Below are positions 60,801 through 64,000 of a stretch of DNA of 64,000 bases, one piece after another. The position numbers and the translations under genes were made by a program. Position 1 is the stretch's first letter. The number at the start of each line of letters is the position of its first letter. Source of the DNA: Anisus vortex (taxonomy: Eukaryota > Mollusca > Gastropoda > Planorbidae); assembly GCA_949126835.1 (NCBI GenBank), contig OX421495.1:32297320-32361319 (forward strand), read 5' to 3'. The notes beneath the pieces were generated by a model. It searched no databases and was not told the DNA's origin. It saw nothing but the letters and a program-made list of their open reading frames with translations.

Positions 60801-63780
60801 CACACAAAAACACACATTTAGTACTACTTTACAGATGGAAACACACAAAAACACACATTTTAGTAGTATACAAATGGAAACACACAAAAACACACATTTT
60901 AGTAGTATACAAATGGAAACACACAAAAAAACACATTTTAGTACTTTACAAATGGAAACACGTTTTCTTGGTCAGCACTAAAAATGTTTAGCTTTAGACT
61001 TCATGGGATTATAGATCACAAATGCTACTCAATAAATAAAAAAAGAACATCATATTTAAAAAGAATCTAAGGGTCTGCTCTAATGAGTGGTTTGTCATAA
61101 TTCTTTACCATGCCTTTTTACACTGCAATTACTATTAGGTTTTTAATACCTATATTTAGTAAAATACTGAAATAATTAGAAAAGCTATAATATTAGGGGG
61201 ATCTAGAAAGAGGATGTTTCCTGCTGCAAAGTAGAAGATACAGAGATAGAATAGATGATGGGCTAGTTTCTCTATCTGCATCTAGACCAATGTTGCCTGA
61301 ACAAACCAGACAAACCAACAACTTCACATAATTTAAAACCCAAATACAAAACTTAGACTCAAACCACGGATAATTGTAACATATAAGATAATGAAGGGTA
61401 AAGCACAGAATCAGCTTGGTGAAGTTACATAATGGAGGGCATAGCACAGAATGAGATTGGTGAAGTTGAATAATGGAGGGCATAGCACAGAATCAGCTTG
61501 GTAAAGTTACATAATGGAGGGCATAGCACAGAATCAGCTTGGTGAAGTTACATAATGGAGGGCATAGCACAGAATCAGCTTGGTGAAGTTACATAATGGA
61601 GGGCATAGCACAGAATCAGCTTGGTGAAGTTACATAATGGAGGGCATAGCACAGAATCAGCTTGGTGAAGTTACATAATGGAGGGCATAGCACAGAATCA
61701 GCTTGGTGAAGTTACATAATGGAGGGCATAGCACAGAATCAGCTTGATGAAGTTACATAGTAAAGGTTGGATCACAGAATCAGATTGGTGAAGTTACATA
61801 ATGGAGGGCATAGCACAGAATCAACTTGGTGAAGTTACATAATAAAGGTTGGATAACTGAATCAGTTTGGTGAAGCTACATAATGGAGGACATAGCACAG
61901 AATCAGCTTGGTGAAGTTACATAATAAAGGTTGGATCACTGAATCAGATTGGTGAAGTTACATAATGGAAGGCATAGCACAGAATCAGCTTGGTGAAGTT
62001 ACATAATGGAGGGCATAGCACAGAATCAGCTTGGTGAAGTTACATAATGGAGGGCATAGCACAGAATCAGCTTGGTGAAGTTACATAATGGAGGGCATAG
62101 CACAGAATCAGCTTGGTGAAGTTACATAATAAAGGTTGGATCACAGAATCAGATTGGTGAAGTTACATAATGGAGGGCATAGCACAGAATCAGCTTGGTG
62201 AAGTTACATAATAAAGGTTGGATCACAGAATCAGCTTGGTGAAGTTACATAATAAAGGTTGTATCACAGAATCAGCTTGGTGAAGTTACATAATAAAGGT
62301 TGGATCACAGAATCAGATTGGTGAAGTTACATAATGGAGGGCATATCACAGAATCAGCTTGGTGAAGTTACATAATAAAGGTTGGATCACAGAATCAGAT
62401 TGGTGAAGTTACATAATAAAGGTTGGATCACAGAATCAGATTGGTGAAGTTACATAATGGAGGGCATAGCACAGAATCAGCTTGGTGAAGTTACTAATAA
62501 AGGTTGGATCACAGAATCAGATTGGTGAAGTTATATATTGGAGGGCATAGCACAGAATCAGCTTGGTGAAGTTACATATTAAAGGTTGGATCACAGAATC
62601 AGATTGGTGAAGTTACATATATAAAGGTTGGATCACAGAATCAGATTGGTAAAGTTACATATATAAAGGTTGGATCACAGAATCAGATTGGTGAAGTTAC
62701 ATATATAAAGGTTGGATCACAGAATCAGATTGGTGATTTTACATATATAAAGGTTGGATCACAGAATCAGATTGGTGATTTTACATATATAAAGGTTGGA
62801 TCACAGAATCAGATTGGTGAAGTTACATAATGGAGGGCATAGCACAGAATCAGCTTGGTAAAGTTACATAATAAAGGTTGGATCACAGAATCAGCTTGGT
62901 GAAGTTACATAATGGAGGGCATAGCACAGAATCAGCTTGGTAAAGTTACATAATAAAGGTTGGATCACAGAATCAGCTTGGTGAAGTTACATAATGGAGG
63001 GCATAGCACAGAATCAGCTTGGTAAAGTTACATAATAAAGGTTGGATCACAGAATCAGCTTGGTGAAGTTACATAATGAAGGGCATAACACAAAATCAGT
63101 TTGATGTTACATGTCTGAGGGTGCAGCGGAATTTAGCCATGAAAATGTTACCTTTTGTTTGAGACTTGCAATCATCTTAGCACTTGGAGGCTCATCATCT
63201 ATATTTGTCTCTTCCTCATCCGATTCATGTTTACCAATGCTGCCCTTGTACGCACTCATGGGAGATGGTTCCCCTGTGTGAGAGCTCAGGGATTGGTTCT
63301 CATGAAATATAGCTTTCAGCTTTCGCTCATCCACCTGAGCCATGGCCTTGATGCGAAATAAAAAATTCAATTATTATAGAACTTGTGCAATAGTTTAAAT
63401 TGAAAGAATTATTTTTTTTTCAAATTTTGTTTTTTTTATCTAGAGTGCTTAGCTTTATACACATTTCCCAAAATTCCACCAATTCCACCCTCATAAAGTT
63501 TTAATTTACTTTCCATTAAACAAAAAATGTAATCAAAAAGCAAACTGACTAACCTGATCTATATCTGTCACCATTGGTGATTTGGGCGATTTCCCTGACA
63601 GCTTTATTTGATCCGCAGACGATTCTCTGGATCTTCGCCTTCTCTGGTGCACTCGATCCTCCGGAGATCGAGAATAGCTGCGACTGAGCACACTGTGAAG
63701 GGCCCCTAAACTGTTTTGTGATCTGTCCAATACATTATCCACAGGATCAAAGGGAAATGTGGAGTTTTGATCACCTGTAT
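6770..63780 (-). CDS. FMN2: FMN-family formin (formin-2/Cappuccino-like), 23 exons, 5' end outside window
   Basis: The gene encodes an actin nucleator: FH2 dimers nucleate and processively elongate actin filaments, and FH1 delivers profilin-actin. I joined 23 exons (listed separately); every junction is GT-AG and phase-compatible. Residues count from the first one visible. They are a Ser/Arg-rich N-terminal region (1-199), a DEP-like module (about 200-270), an acidic/Pro linker (310-593), a coiled coil (594-660), FH1 with four runs of 8-11 prolines (about 725-785), FH2 (about 796-1185) and a basic tail (1186-1223). Diagnostic FH2 strings are [37 protein letters not shown] and LPKLKDVK. From memory these fit vertebrate FMN1/FMN2 better than DAAM, FHOD or Diaphanous. 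No GBD/FH3 armadillo region is seen, as expected for FMN/Capu. Inferred roles are cytoplasmic actin meshes and Spire cooperation. The start codon and promoter lie beyond 64000. Introns are unusually repeat-rich. Confidence 0.93.
6999..7176 (-). CDS. FMN2: Alternative, longer form of formin exon 22 (intron retention end)
   Basis: If the gtaagt donor at 7088 is skipped, the frame continues for 30 more residues ([15 protein letters not shown], then [14 protein letters not shown]) to a TAA at 6999-7001. The extension is hydrophobic and unlike the basic FMN tail. No AATAAA is visible between 6803 and 6999, so a separate 3' end is not supported. Either a rare isoform or simply intron sequence. Confidence 0.35.
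7089..7176 (-). CDS. FMN2: Formin exon 22 (post-FH2 tail)
   Basis: The exon is 88 nt in phase 2-0 and encodes [20 protein letters not shown] then [10 protein letters not shown], ending at a perfect gtaagt donor (CTG/gtaagt). The basic RAKKI stretch lies where FMN/Capu proteins carry the Spire-interacting (FSI) tail. If the donor is ignored the frame runs on (see alternative end at 6999). Confidence 0.85.
7177..8122. other. Formin intron 21, no further feature
   Basis: AT-rich, no repeat or element recognised. Confidence 0.6.
8123..8272 (-). CDS. FMN2: Formin exon 21 (FH2 C-terminal block)
   Basis: The exon is 150 nt in phase 2-2. It encodes [20 protein letters not shown], then [19 protein letters not shown], then [10 protein letters not shown]. 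The FxxxWxxFxSDFKxxWKKE block closes the FH2 of FMN proteins. The donor is gtgagt. Confidence 0.94.
8547..8598 (-). CDS. FMN2: Formin exon 20 (FH2)
   Basis: This short 52-nt exon in phase 1-2 encodes [18 protein letters not shown] across its junctions. The helix corresponds to FMN 'AxxxQxxxEExxxxxxxLF'. The donor is gtaagc and the acceptor tatttcag. It is too short to be seen as an ORF and was placed by phase and homology. Confidence 0.88.
8599..9991. other. Formin intron 19
   Basis: It contains one short-repeat-tailed element end at 9060-9203 and a small threefold catttcaggttacaaa motif near 9477-9520. The rest is AT-rich without recognisable content. Confidence 0.5.
9060..9203 (+). mobile_element. 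L2/CR1-like or SINE 3' end with (ATT)n tail
   Basis: CTGTCACCTGGGCTAGGG leads into GGCAGCGCTATACAAATATT and an ATT microsatellite (to about 9203). GCGCTATACAAAT plus ATT repeat is a common animal LINE2/SINE 3' end. Confidence 0.5.
9992..10084 (-). CDS. FMN2: Formin exon 19 (FH2)
   Basis: The exon is 93 nt in phase 1-1 and encodes [20 protein letters not shown] then [11 protein letters not shown]. It corresponds to the C-terminal FH2 helix with PFK..M..F. It follows an 8.3-kb intron carrying the transposon nest and a SINE. Confidence 0.9.
10309..11320 (+). repeat. 44-bp tandem array, 23 units, inside the SINE body
   Basis: The unit reads ctcaatgtcaggtactatca plus gagctaggtagactcaggga and cacc. 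Units alternate gagcta/gaggta/gagctg variants. The first and last units keep the caggtacgcatc / caggtacccatc form that other SINE copies have once. Confidence 0.95.
11369..11752 (+). repeat. 24-bp tandem array, 16 units, inside the SINE tRNA head
   Basis: The unit is cttcggtgtgccagcctgaa plus cgcg. It lies on the head side of the B box. Frames are open on both strands because 24 is divisible by three; this is not evidence for a protein. It ends at a GC hairpin (CACGGCCGCCGTG, 11759-11771). Confidence 0.93.
14108..14624 (-). pseudogene. hAT transposase C-terminal relic
   Basis: Two overlapping minus frames, 14624-14244 and 14335-14102, together hold a frame-shifted transposase end. The second contains [16 protein letters not shown], the hAT C-terminal dimerisation motif (SAxxERxFS). 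The first has an alpha-helical segment rich in Leu/Val ([16 protein letters not shown]). The frame change falls near 14260-14290. It is interrupted just upstream by the 14670-16461 insertion, so the N-terminal part is missing or displaced. Confidence 0.75.
14670..16461. mobile_element. Inner hAT-like element (third level of nest)
   Basis: Ends read CCGTGGGTGCCACT (14670-14683) and AGTGGCACCCCTGG (16448-16461), 12 of 14 complementary, in the CAGGGGTGCCAC style of hAT ends. The direct repeat CCCCAAA(C) (14663 and 16462) flanks it. Its right 600 bp recur at 58655-59252. No coding sequence is recognised. Confidence 0.75.
15560..15722 (+). mobile_element. Dispersed repeat with TTATC tail (fourth level of nest)
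   Basis: About 160 bp match the reverse complement of 405-565, ending GGATCAATAAAGCAATC plus TTATC repeats. It lies wholly within 14670-16461. LINE or SINE 3' end; no target duplication found. Confidence 0.6.
17480..17830 (+). repeat. Diverged direct duplication, about 180 bp x2
   Basis: 17480-17640 and 17660-17820 share GAGCGCAACGATAGATTTT / TAGCGCTACGATATATTTT, then AAAGAAAAACAAAGTTT and TTGAACTATTTT. They lie in the right arm of the outer transposon. Confidence 0.6.
18401..18584 (-). CDS. FMN2: Formin exon 18 (FH2)
   Basis: The exon is 184 nt in phase 0-1. It begins [19 protein letters not shown] and includes [14 protein letters not shown] and [17 protein letters not shown]. It aligns with FMN 'DNxxxLxxYVVxxY' and 'FPLPEPQD...VKFEDL'. 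Of two possible donors, only gttggt after GAA A keeps the frame open into exon 19. Confidence 0.94.
18735..18960 (-). mobile_element. SINE copy, tRNA-derived family
   Basis: The minus strand shows TGGGTTCAAATCCAGGTTAA (B box, about 18886-18905), followed by GAAGGGTGTCTGTGCCATTA. It is the same order as the other copies here, with a diverged body. Confidence 0.5.
19140..19215 (-). mobile_element. SINE body fragment
   Basis: TGTGAAGGCCAGCACAATGC plus CCAGCTGCCCTTCTCC resembles the 3' body of the SINE at 25190-25450 (GTGGTCAGCATTGTGCCCAG). No head visible. Confidence 0.35.
19472..19545 (-). CDS. FMN2: Formin exon 17 (FH2, RGQADGF)
   Basis: The exon is 74 nt in phase 1-0 and encodes [20 protein letters not shown] then DVKGK. 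This block contains the conserved GF.L..L.KL.D.K element with the basic residue needed for nucleation. The match to FMN1/FMN2 is close to residue-for-residue from memory. The donor is gtgagt. Confidence 0.95.
19690..19889 (+). repeat. 33-bp tandem array, 6 units
   Basis: The unit is cttgtaagaacaagtaaagg plus atagttcacaagt. Copies differ by one or two bases. Confidence 0.92.
20068..21300 (+). repeat. 54-bp tandem array, about 23 units
   Basis: The unit is gaagtcatagagcaatataa plus agataacagaagttcaaact and atgtttccccacat. Left units carry tgattgagc and catat variants, right units the catagagc form: a gradient of homogenisation toward exon 16 (21333). Confidence 0.94.
21333..21405 (-). CDS. FMN2: Formin exon 16 (FH2, GNYMNG)
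   Basis: The exon is 73 nt in phase 0-1 and encodes [20 protein letters not shown] then YMNG. LxxxLxxGNYMNGG is the most conserved FH2 helix. Acceptor cctcag, donor gttagt. It lies between a LINE and a 54-bp tandem array. Confidence 0.94.
21735..24640 (-). mobile_element. LINE (APE endonuclease + reverse transcriptase), nearly full ORF, dead
   Basis: A non-LTR retrotransposon in gene orientation within the intron between formin exons 15 and 16. The endonuclease frame (24574-23438, opening upstream to about 24640) includes [33 protein letters not shown] and LGDHDIV. The reverse transcriptase frame (23276-21855) includes [33 protein letters not shown] and [12 protein letters not shown], and ends ..[12 protein letters not shown]. 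The active-site FADD is intact. Damage: a TGA in frame at 23438-23440, a one-base loss in an A-run at 23325-23330, and Val where the family has the catalytic Glu of ETWL. The 3' end is GAA repeats near 21737. The 5' end appears truncated. CR1/Jockey-like class; exact clade not determined. Confidence 0.93.
24840..24969 (-). CDS. FMN2: Formin exon 15 (FH2)
   Basis: The exon is 130 nt in phase 2-0 and encodes [20 protein letters not shown], then [20 protein letters not shown] and TCQ. FLYELxxIPxFSERVFCI is the matching stretch in vertebrate FMN1, recalled from memory. The donor is gtaatc. A LINE sits about 200 nt downstream in the same intron. Confidence 0.93.
24970..25678. other. Formin intron 14
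   Basis: It contains one SINE copy (25190-25450). The rest has no recognisable content. Confidence 0.5.
25190..25450 (-). mobile_element. SINE copy, tRNA-derived family
   Basis: The minus strand reads CATGGTTTGATTCCAGGT (B box) near 25403-25420, then GGTGGGAGTCTATCCAGCAA, then TGGGCACAATGCTGACCAC. It has a single copy of each segment that is expanded at 10309-11752. Confidence 0.6.
25679..25758 (-). CDS. FMN2: Formin exon 14 (FH2)
   Basis: The exon is 80 nt in phase 0-2 and encodes [20 protein letters not shown] then PLDKPEQ across the junction. It is the FH2 'PTxEE...L..A..FL' connecting helix. The donor is gtgagt. Confidence 0.92.
25897..25958 (-). CDS. FMN2: Formin exon 13 (FH2)
   Basis: The exon is 62 nt in phase 1-0 and encodes [20 protein letters not shown] plus N across the junction. 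It matches the FH2 block AIxNxDxxxxxLExxxAL that follows the KRSQ helix. Acceptor tctttcag, donor gtaagc. Confidence 0.92.
25959..26406. other. Formin intron 12, no feature seen
   Basis: AT-rich, nothing recognised. Confidence 0.6.
26407..26494 (-). CDS. FMN2: Formin exon 12 (FH2 knob, KRSQAVGIL)
   Basis: The exon is 88 nt in phase 0-1 and encodes [20 protein letters not shown], then KLEFPEIEE. In formins the KRS-xxxxI segment carries the Ile that contacts the actin barbed end. KRSQAVGIL is characteristic of the FMN subfamily from memory. The donor is gttgct. Confidence 0.93.
26495..27158. other. Formin intron 11
   Basis: It contains a SINE-like fragment at 26600-26720; nothing else is recognised. 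Confidence 0.5.
26600..26720 (-). mobile_element. SINE body fragment
   Basis: GTGTGGCCAGAATAATGCCA and TACCTTGGTAGACAGACTTG parallel the SINE body at 10259-10340 (GTGTGGCCAGCCC..GGGTAGAGTC). Partial and diverged. Confidence 0.35.
27159..27296 (-). CDS. FMN2: Formin exon 11 (FH2 lasso/linker)
   Basis: The exon is 138 nt in phase 0-0. It encodes [20 protein letters not shown], then [14 protein letters not shown], then PKTVQ. FWxxVxEExxxFxxFEELFxK is the conserved FH2 N-terminal block. The acceptor used is the AG of ..acagtaag; the AG four bases earlier would put a stop in frame. Confidence 0.92.
27297..28189. other. Formin intron 10, no feature seen
   Basis: AT-rich, nothing recognised apart from short ORFs without similarity. 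Confidence 0.6.
28190..28254 (-). CDS. FMN2: Formin exon 10 (start of FH2 lasso)
   Basis: A small 65-nt exon in phase 1-0 encodes [20 protein letters not shown] plus [12 protein letters not shown] is the hallmark opening of FH2 (the lasso Trp). It was too short to stand out as an ORF; I found it by searching for the missing motif between FH1 and exon 11. The acceptor tatttcag lies only 62 nt from the 65-bp array. Confidence 0.92.
28317..33386 (+). repeat. 65-bp tandem array, 78 units, in the FH1-FH2 intron
   Basis: 5070 bp equals 78 x 65. The unit reads caaccaatcagagctgtagt, tatgcatatatctatagata and taaagtagactgtcatgtgt plus gtgct. The main variant is one base (tataCata or tataGata); the G form makes a perfect 16-bp palindrome TATATCTATAGATATA. 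Rare variants recur at multiples of 65: 975, 1950 and 3120 bp apart. Each unit contains a CCAAT-box match and a TATAAAG. The array ends 62 nt before the acceptor of exon 10. Confidence 0.97.
33760..33970 (+). repeat. TA-rich tandem repeat with TTGTACACATTATATA unit, about 8 copies
   Basis: Units of roughly 24-28 bp combine TTGTACACA with a variable TATATA run. Confidence 0.88.
33973..34013 (-). mobile_element. Short tail fragment of the TTATC-type dispersed repeat
   Basis: ACAGGATTGCTTTATTAATT followed by AAAATGGAAATTA parallels the inverted tail at 413-445. Too short to be sure. Confidence 0.35.
34503..34619. repeat. 16-bp perfect inverted repeat
   Basis: GAACTAAACTGTGTTC (34503-34518) and its exact reverse complement GAACACAGTTTAGTTC (34604-34619) are separated by 85 bp. 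Confidence 0.8.
34759..37141 (+). repeat. 62-bp tandem array, about 38 units, abutting FH1 donor
   Basis: The unit is gactgaattctgacataaga, aaacaagtcaaagagattaa and atgtaataaagttatctagt plus ca. A ctaccataag variant sits at 35263, 35387, 35821, 35945, 36069, 36503 and 36751; pairs are 558 bp (9 units) apart. Units next to the exon are the most diverged. The array ends about 8 nt from the exon-9 donor. Confidence 0.96.
37149..37530 (-). CDS. FMN2: Formin exon 9 (FH1 polyproline)
   Basis: The exon is 382 nt in phase 0-1 with a cttgcag acceptor. It starts [17 protein letters not shown], passes a Ser/Thr-rich stretch ([14 protein letters not shown]) and ends in FH1: four runs of 8-11 prolines separated by FHA, FPHAVGG and FASGG, then GGPGLAQRK. 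The runs are profilin-binding sites. GC content is far above the surrounding intron. The gtaaat donor lies about 8 nt from the first base of a 62-bp tandem array. Confidence 0.93.
37531..38119. other. Formin intron 8, no feature seen
   Basis: AT-rich, nothing recognised. Confidence 0.6.
38120..38257 (-). CDS. FMN2: Formin exon 8 (coiled coil)
   Basis: The exon is 138 nt in phase 0-0, 46 residues. [25 protein letters not shown] and LAGIDKLTQ follow heptad spacing. FMN2 also has a short coiled coil between its DEP-like region and FH1 (family knowledge). The donor is gtctgt. Confidence 0.88.
39931..40822 (+). repeat. 45-bp tandem array, about 20 units
   Basis: The unit is acatttgtgtggatctacta plus tctaagaaaagttgtaatat and atatt. 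The first 12 units are identical; the last ones lose two or three bases (atatacctttgtg). A 230-codon plus-strand frame results from the unit length being divisible by three. Confidence 0.96.
41193..42125 (+). mobile_element. LINE 3' fragment with 12-bp target duplication
   Basis: The open frame 41236-41616 reads [20 protein letters not shown], then [18 protein letters not shown] and [14 protein letters not shown], the C-terminal part of a non-LTR reverse transcriptase ORF. It resumes after a MITE at 41922 ([18 protein letters not shown]..) and ends in GAT repeats. The direct repeat AACAGCCAATCA (41181-41192; 42126-42137) marks the insertion, so the copy is 5' truncated. One TGA lies in the distal part. 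Confidence 0.88.
41612..41921. mobile_element. hAT-like MITE, 310 bp, inserted in the LINE ORF
   Basis: Ends CATAACTGCCAAC (41612) and GTTGGCAGCTATG (41909-41921) form a 13-bp TIR with one mismatch. TATATG flanks both sides (41606-41611; 41922-41927). Removing the element and one TATATG rejoins the LINE frame as ..VIYAQNP.., independent proof of the borders. Both arms match those of the 4.35-kb element at 55014-59363. Confidence 0.9.
42937..43020 (+). repeat. 21-22 bp tandem repeat, 4 units
   Basis: The unit is gcttgacccaaggacagtag plus g. It lies 70 bp before the donor side of exon 7. Confidence 0.88.
43093..43154 (-). CDS. FMN2: Formin exon 7 (coiled coil)
   Basis: The exon is 62 nt in phase 1-0 and encodes [21 protein letters not shown] across the junction. 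The charged heptad pattern continues directly into exon 8. The donor is gtatgt. Confidence 0.85.
43155..45515. other. Formin intron 6
   Basis: It contains a 28-bp array (43983-44359). The remainder is AT-rich without recognised features. Confidence 0.6.
43983..44359 (+). repeat. 28-bp tandem array, 13 units
   Basis: The unit is atatagtgaaacacaaactg plus accaatca. Each unit contains CCAATCA. Two units have aatac instead of aacac. Confidence 0.94.
45516..46367 (-). CDS. FMN2: Formin exon 6 (large acidic and Pro-rich linker)
   Basis: This is the longest exon, 852 nt in phase 1-1, about 284 residues. The open frame stops just upstream of the tttcag acceptor, which supports the start. Contents are [14 protein letters not shown], acidic Glu/Val/Lys stretches, a VVAGDV hexapeptide repeated three times, and a C-terminal [13 protein letters not shown] and [14 protein letters not shown] that could bind SH3 or profilin. 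An internal perfect donor-like CCT/GTAAGT at 46321/46320 could give a 47-nt alternative exon. The linker is disordered and poorly conserved in this family. Confidence 0.85.
46038..46091 (-). repeat. 18-bp coding repeat x3 in exon 6
   Basis: tcaccagccacaactaca recurs three times and encodes the hexapeptide VVAGDV on the gene strand. Confidence 0.9.
46368..48098. other. Formin intron 5
   Basis: It contains a 43-bp array (47397-47699) and is otherwise AT-rich with nothing recognised. Confidence 0.6.
47397..47699 (+). repeat. 43-bp tandem array, 7 units
   Basis: The unit is caacaacacattcatatagg plus ttttatcaattacttcctac and tat. Divergence is a few percent. Confidence 0.92.
48099..48258 (-). 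CDS. FMN2: Formin exon 5 (end of DEP-like module, then linker)
   Basis: The exon is 160 nt in phase 0-1 with a tgttgcag acceptor and a gtgggt donor. It begins THNQYRWY, which would complete the last aromatic strand of the DEP-like module. It continues as a Gln/Ser-rich linker ending [13 protein letters not shown]. Confidence 0.82.
48665..48990 (+). mobile_element. tRNA-derived SINE, unexpanded copy
   Basis: The order is GCCTGCTCAGCTAGTG (tRNA-like A-box side), GGGACCAAATCCTGGTG (B box), CTGGAGGGTGTCTCTGAGTC, GGTGGCTGGGCATGGTGCTG and GTGGCCACAGAAACTTGATA. It is the reference for the enlarged copy at 10230-11790. The 90-codon frame inside it is not a gene. Confidence 0.65.
49413..49825 (+). 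repeat. 25-bp tandem array, about 16 units
   Basis: The unit is aggtcaaactaagtttgtat plus ttagt. Degenerate relatives (gtaggtcaagccaatgtgaa) continue to about 49980. Confidence 0.95.
50010..50635 (+). repeat. 37/34-bp tandem array, about 17 units
   Basis: The unit is aatttaactgattctacttg plus tgtcaaatatttatatg. Some units lack three bases (gtcatattt), and tacttg/tatttg forms alternate. Confidence 0.94.
51039..52216. mobile_element. hAT-like non-autonomous element with CAGGGTT ends
   Basis: The left end CAGGGTTCCCACAAGTTTG and the right end ..TCTGTACAAACCCTG are inverted (CAGGGTT). Internal arms also mirror: TTCCAAAACTTTTCCATG occurs on both sides with AATTCCATG(A) inverted. Possible 6-bp target duplication with one mismatch (CATATA/CAAATA). 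No coding sequence. Confidence 0.55.
52999..53130 (+). repeat. 66-bp direct duplication
   Basis: gcacatagattgatacagaa through ggagacaatga is present twice, essentially identical. Confidence 0.93.
53870..54039 (-). CDS. FMN2: Formin exon 4 (DEP-like module, first part)
   Basis: The exon is 170 nt in phase 1-0 with a ctgtcag acceptor and a gtgaga donor. It encodes 57 residues beginning [12 protein letters not shown] and including [18 protein letters not shown]. The order (D/E)-xLVDWL, then helix, then LLxxGVLxxV is a DEP/winged-helix pattern. From memory, human FMN2 has a comparable segment (around GRTLLEKL..IIAMGLLLPF..LYTW) in the same relative position upstream of its coiled coil. The fold assignment is inference. 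Confidence 0.85.
54215..54410 (-). mobile_element. LINE 3' fragment
   Basis: The minus strand reads [20 protein letters not shown] and continues to a 3' end with GACTATACTCGGACCACGGA, matching 1024-1200 (plus strand). 5' truncated within the last residues of the reverse transcriptase ORF. Confidence 0.7.
55372..58615 (+). repeat. 71-bp tandem array, about 45 units
   Basis: The unit is aaaagtcactgaacaatatt, tcaatatatataatgatgaa, gaggattctactaggttgag and aagacatatgc. Units are almost identical; the only common variant is tatacaatg versus tataatg, concentrated toward the right end. The last unit is degenerate (aagaagagg). Confidence 0.97.
58655..59252. mobile_element. Right part of an inner hAT-like element (copy of 15855-16459)
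   Basis: About 600 bp match 15855-16459, from TAGGCCTAACTGTGACATTG to AATCCGGAAAAGTGGCACCC. No matching left terminus is found, so either the left part was lost or the array replaced it. Confidence 0.7.
59799..59973 (-). CDS. FMN2: Formin exon 3 (linker before DEP-like module)
   Basis: The exon is 175 nt in phase 0-1. It encodes 58 residues including [17 protein letters not shown] and [14 protein letters not shown], followed by a strong gtaagt donor. There is no recognised domain. The arginine cluster and [11 protein letters not shown] look like a Ser-phosphorylation linker. Confidence 0.8.
60056..60960 (+). repeat. About 38-39 bp tandem array, about 23 units
   Basis: The unit is acacaaaaacacacatttta plus gtactttacaaatggaa. 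Units vary by 1-4 bp in length (attga, ataaa, actactt forms). Small frames on both strands arise from this and are not genes. Confidence 0.94.
61285..61395 (+). mobile_element. LINE 3' fragment
   Basis: TTGCCTGAACAAACCAGACA and CTTAGACTCAAACCACGGAT match the LINE ends at 1060-1135 and 54256-54360. Only the 3' end is present; the following 41-bp array begins where it stops. Confidence 0.6.
61390..63106 (+). repeat. 41-bp tandem array of two subtypes, about 42 units
   Basis: Subtype A is aatggagggcatagcacaga plus atcagcttgg; subtype B is aataaaggttggatcacaga plus atcagattgg. Both end tgaagttacat. A dominates the left, B the centre, and strict A/B alternation follows near 62820-63080. Confidence 0.95.
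63152..63346 (-). CDS. FMN2: Formin exon 2 (acidic/Ser linker)
   Basis: This is 195 nt in phase 0-0, encoding 65 residues from [18 protein letters not shown] through an acidic stretch ([13 protein letters not shown]) to SLKQK, then a gtaaca donor. The acceptor could also be the later ctcag, which would drop four residues (AMAQ) without changing frame. Confidence 0.8.
63554..63780 (-). CDS. FMN2: Formin exon 1 of window (Ser/Arg-rich N-terminal region)
   Basis: The 227-nt exon enters in phase 1 after an acceptor reading ..ctgattcag and leaves in phase 0 at a gttagt donor. It encodes about 76 residues of low-complexity sequence with [10 protein letters not shown] and [10 protein letters not shown] followed by KSPKSP. 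These look like basic, phosphorylatable linker. No domain is recognised. The phase-1 entry shows that at least one exon lies upstream. Confidence 0.8.
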
Positions 63781-64000
63781 CTGAATCAGTTAAAAGAATT
63801 GCAGCTATTTCAACAACTGCTGACATGAAGCCAACAAAATAATTTATTCTGTTTGATATAAAAACATTTAAGAAAAGAAGACATTCCAACAACTTTCTAA
63901 TGAGTAGAGTTAGAACAACAAAAAAGCTATTTGTAACAACATCTTATGTAATTTTCATCATCGTGGCCTATTTCTCCAACTCGCTTCTGTTTATCTGCCT
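63781..64000. other. Intron upstream of exon 1 of the window
   Basis: I see no exon that satisfies the required phase-1 junction. The last 47 bases read on the minus strand have one open frame but no suitable phase-1 donor, so they are left unassigned. Confidence 0.4.

Larger units (their letters stand above)
59974..63151. other. Formin intron 2
   Basis: It contains two arrays (60056-60960; 61390-63106) and a LINE-end fragment. The 41-bp array ends 45 nt from the exon-2 donor. Confidence 0.7.

Noticed and set aside
63950..64000. Possible further upstream exon at the window edge
   Set aside because: One frame is open but no donor gives the phase-1 junction required by exon 1.

Overview
The window is AT-rich eukaryotic DNA from an invertebrate, most likely a mollusc and probably a gastropod. 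That placement is inference from the intron-rich gene, the LINE, SINE and hAT style and the many TAGGCCTA palindromes; the sequence does not prove the species. There is no operon, CRISPR array, tRNA or rRNA gene.

One gene accounts for all the credible coding sequence. It lies on the minus strand from beyond the right edge down to about 6743 and encodes an FMN-family (formin-1/formin-2/Cappuccino) actin nucleator. I could assemble 23 exons by hand. All 22 junctions are GT-AG and phase-compatible, giving about 1223 residues with the N-terminus missing. In order they encode a Ser/Arg-rich region, a DEP-like module, a long acidic/Pro linker, a coiled coil, a polyproline FH1, a complete FH2 and a short basic tail. 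The last splice appears optional: reading through it gives a different C-terminus.

The introns and the 3' flank are dominated by tandem arrays: about 21 arrays with units of 18-76 bp, together about 22 kb or one third of the window. The largest are a 65-bp array of 78 units (28317-33386), a 71-bp array of about 45 units (55372-58615), a 62-bp array (34759-37141), a 39-bp array (1305-3144) and a 41-bp array (61390-63106). The FH1-FH2 intron is about 86 percent tandem repeat, and one array begins about 8 nt inside the splice donor.

Transposons fill much of the rest. A nest of at least three DNA transposons, each with terminal inverted repeats and target duplications, lies at 12011-18046. A second nest at 41053-42527 is a TTAA-flanked element holding a LINE with a 12-bp target duplication, which holds a hAT-like MITE with a 6-bp duplication. 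A 4.35-kb relative of that MITE (55014-59363) carries the 71-bp satellite. A nearly complete but dead LINE (21735-24640) sits inside an FH2 intron in gene orientation. A tRNA-derived SINE family is present in several copies, and one copy has grown two separate minisatellites inside itself.
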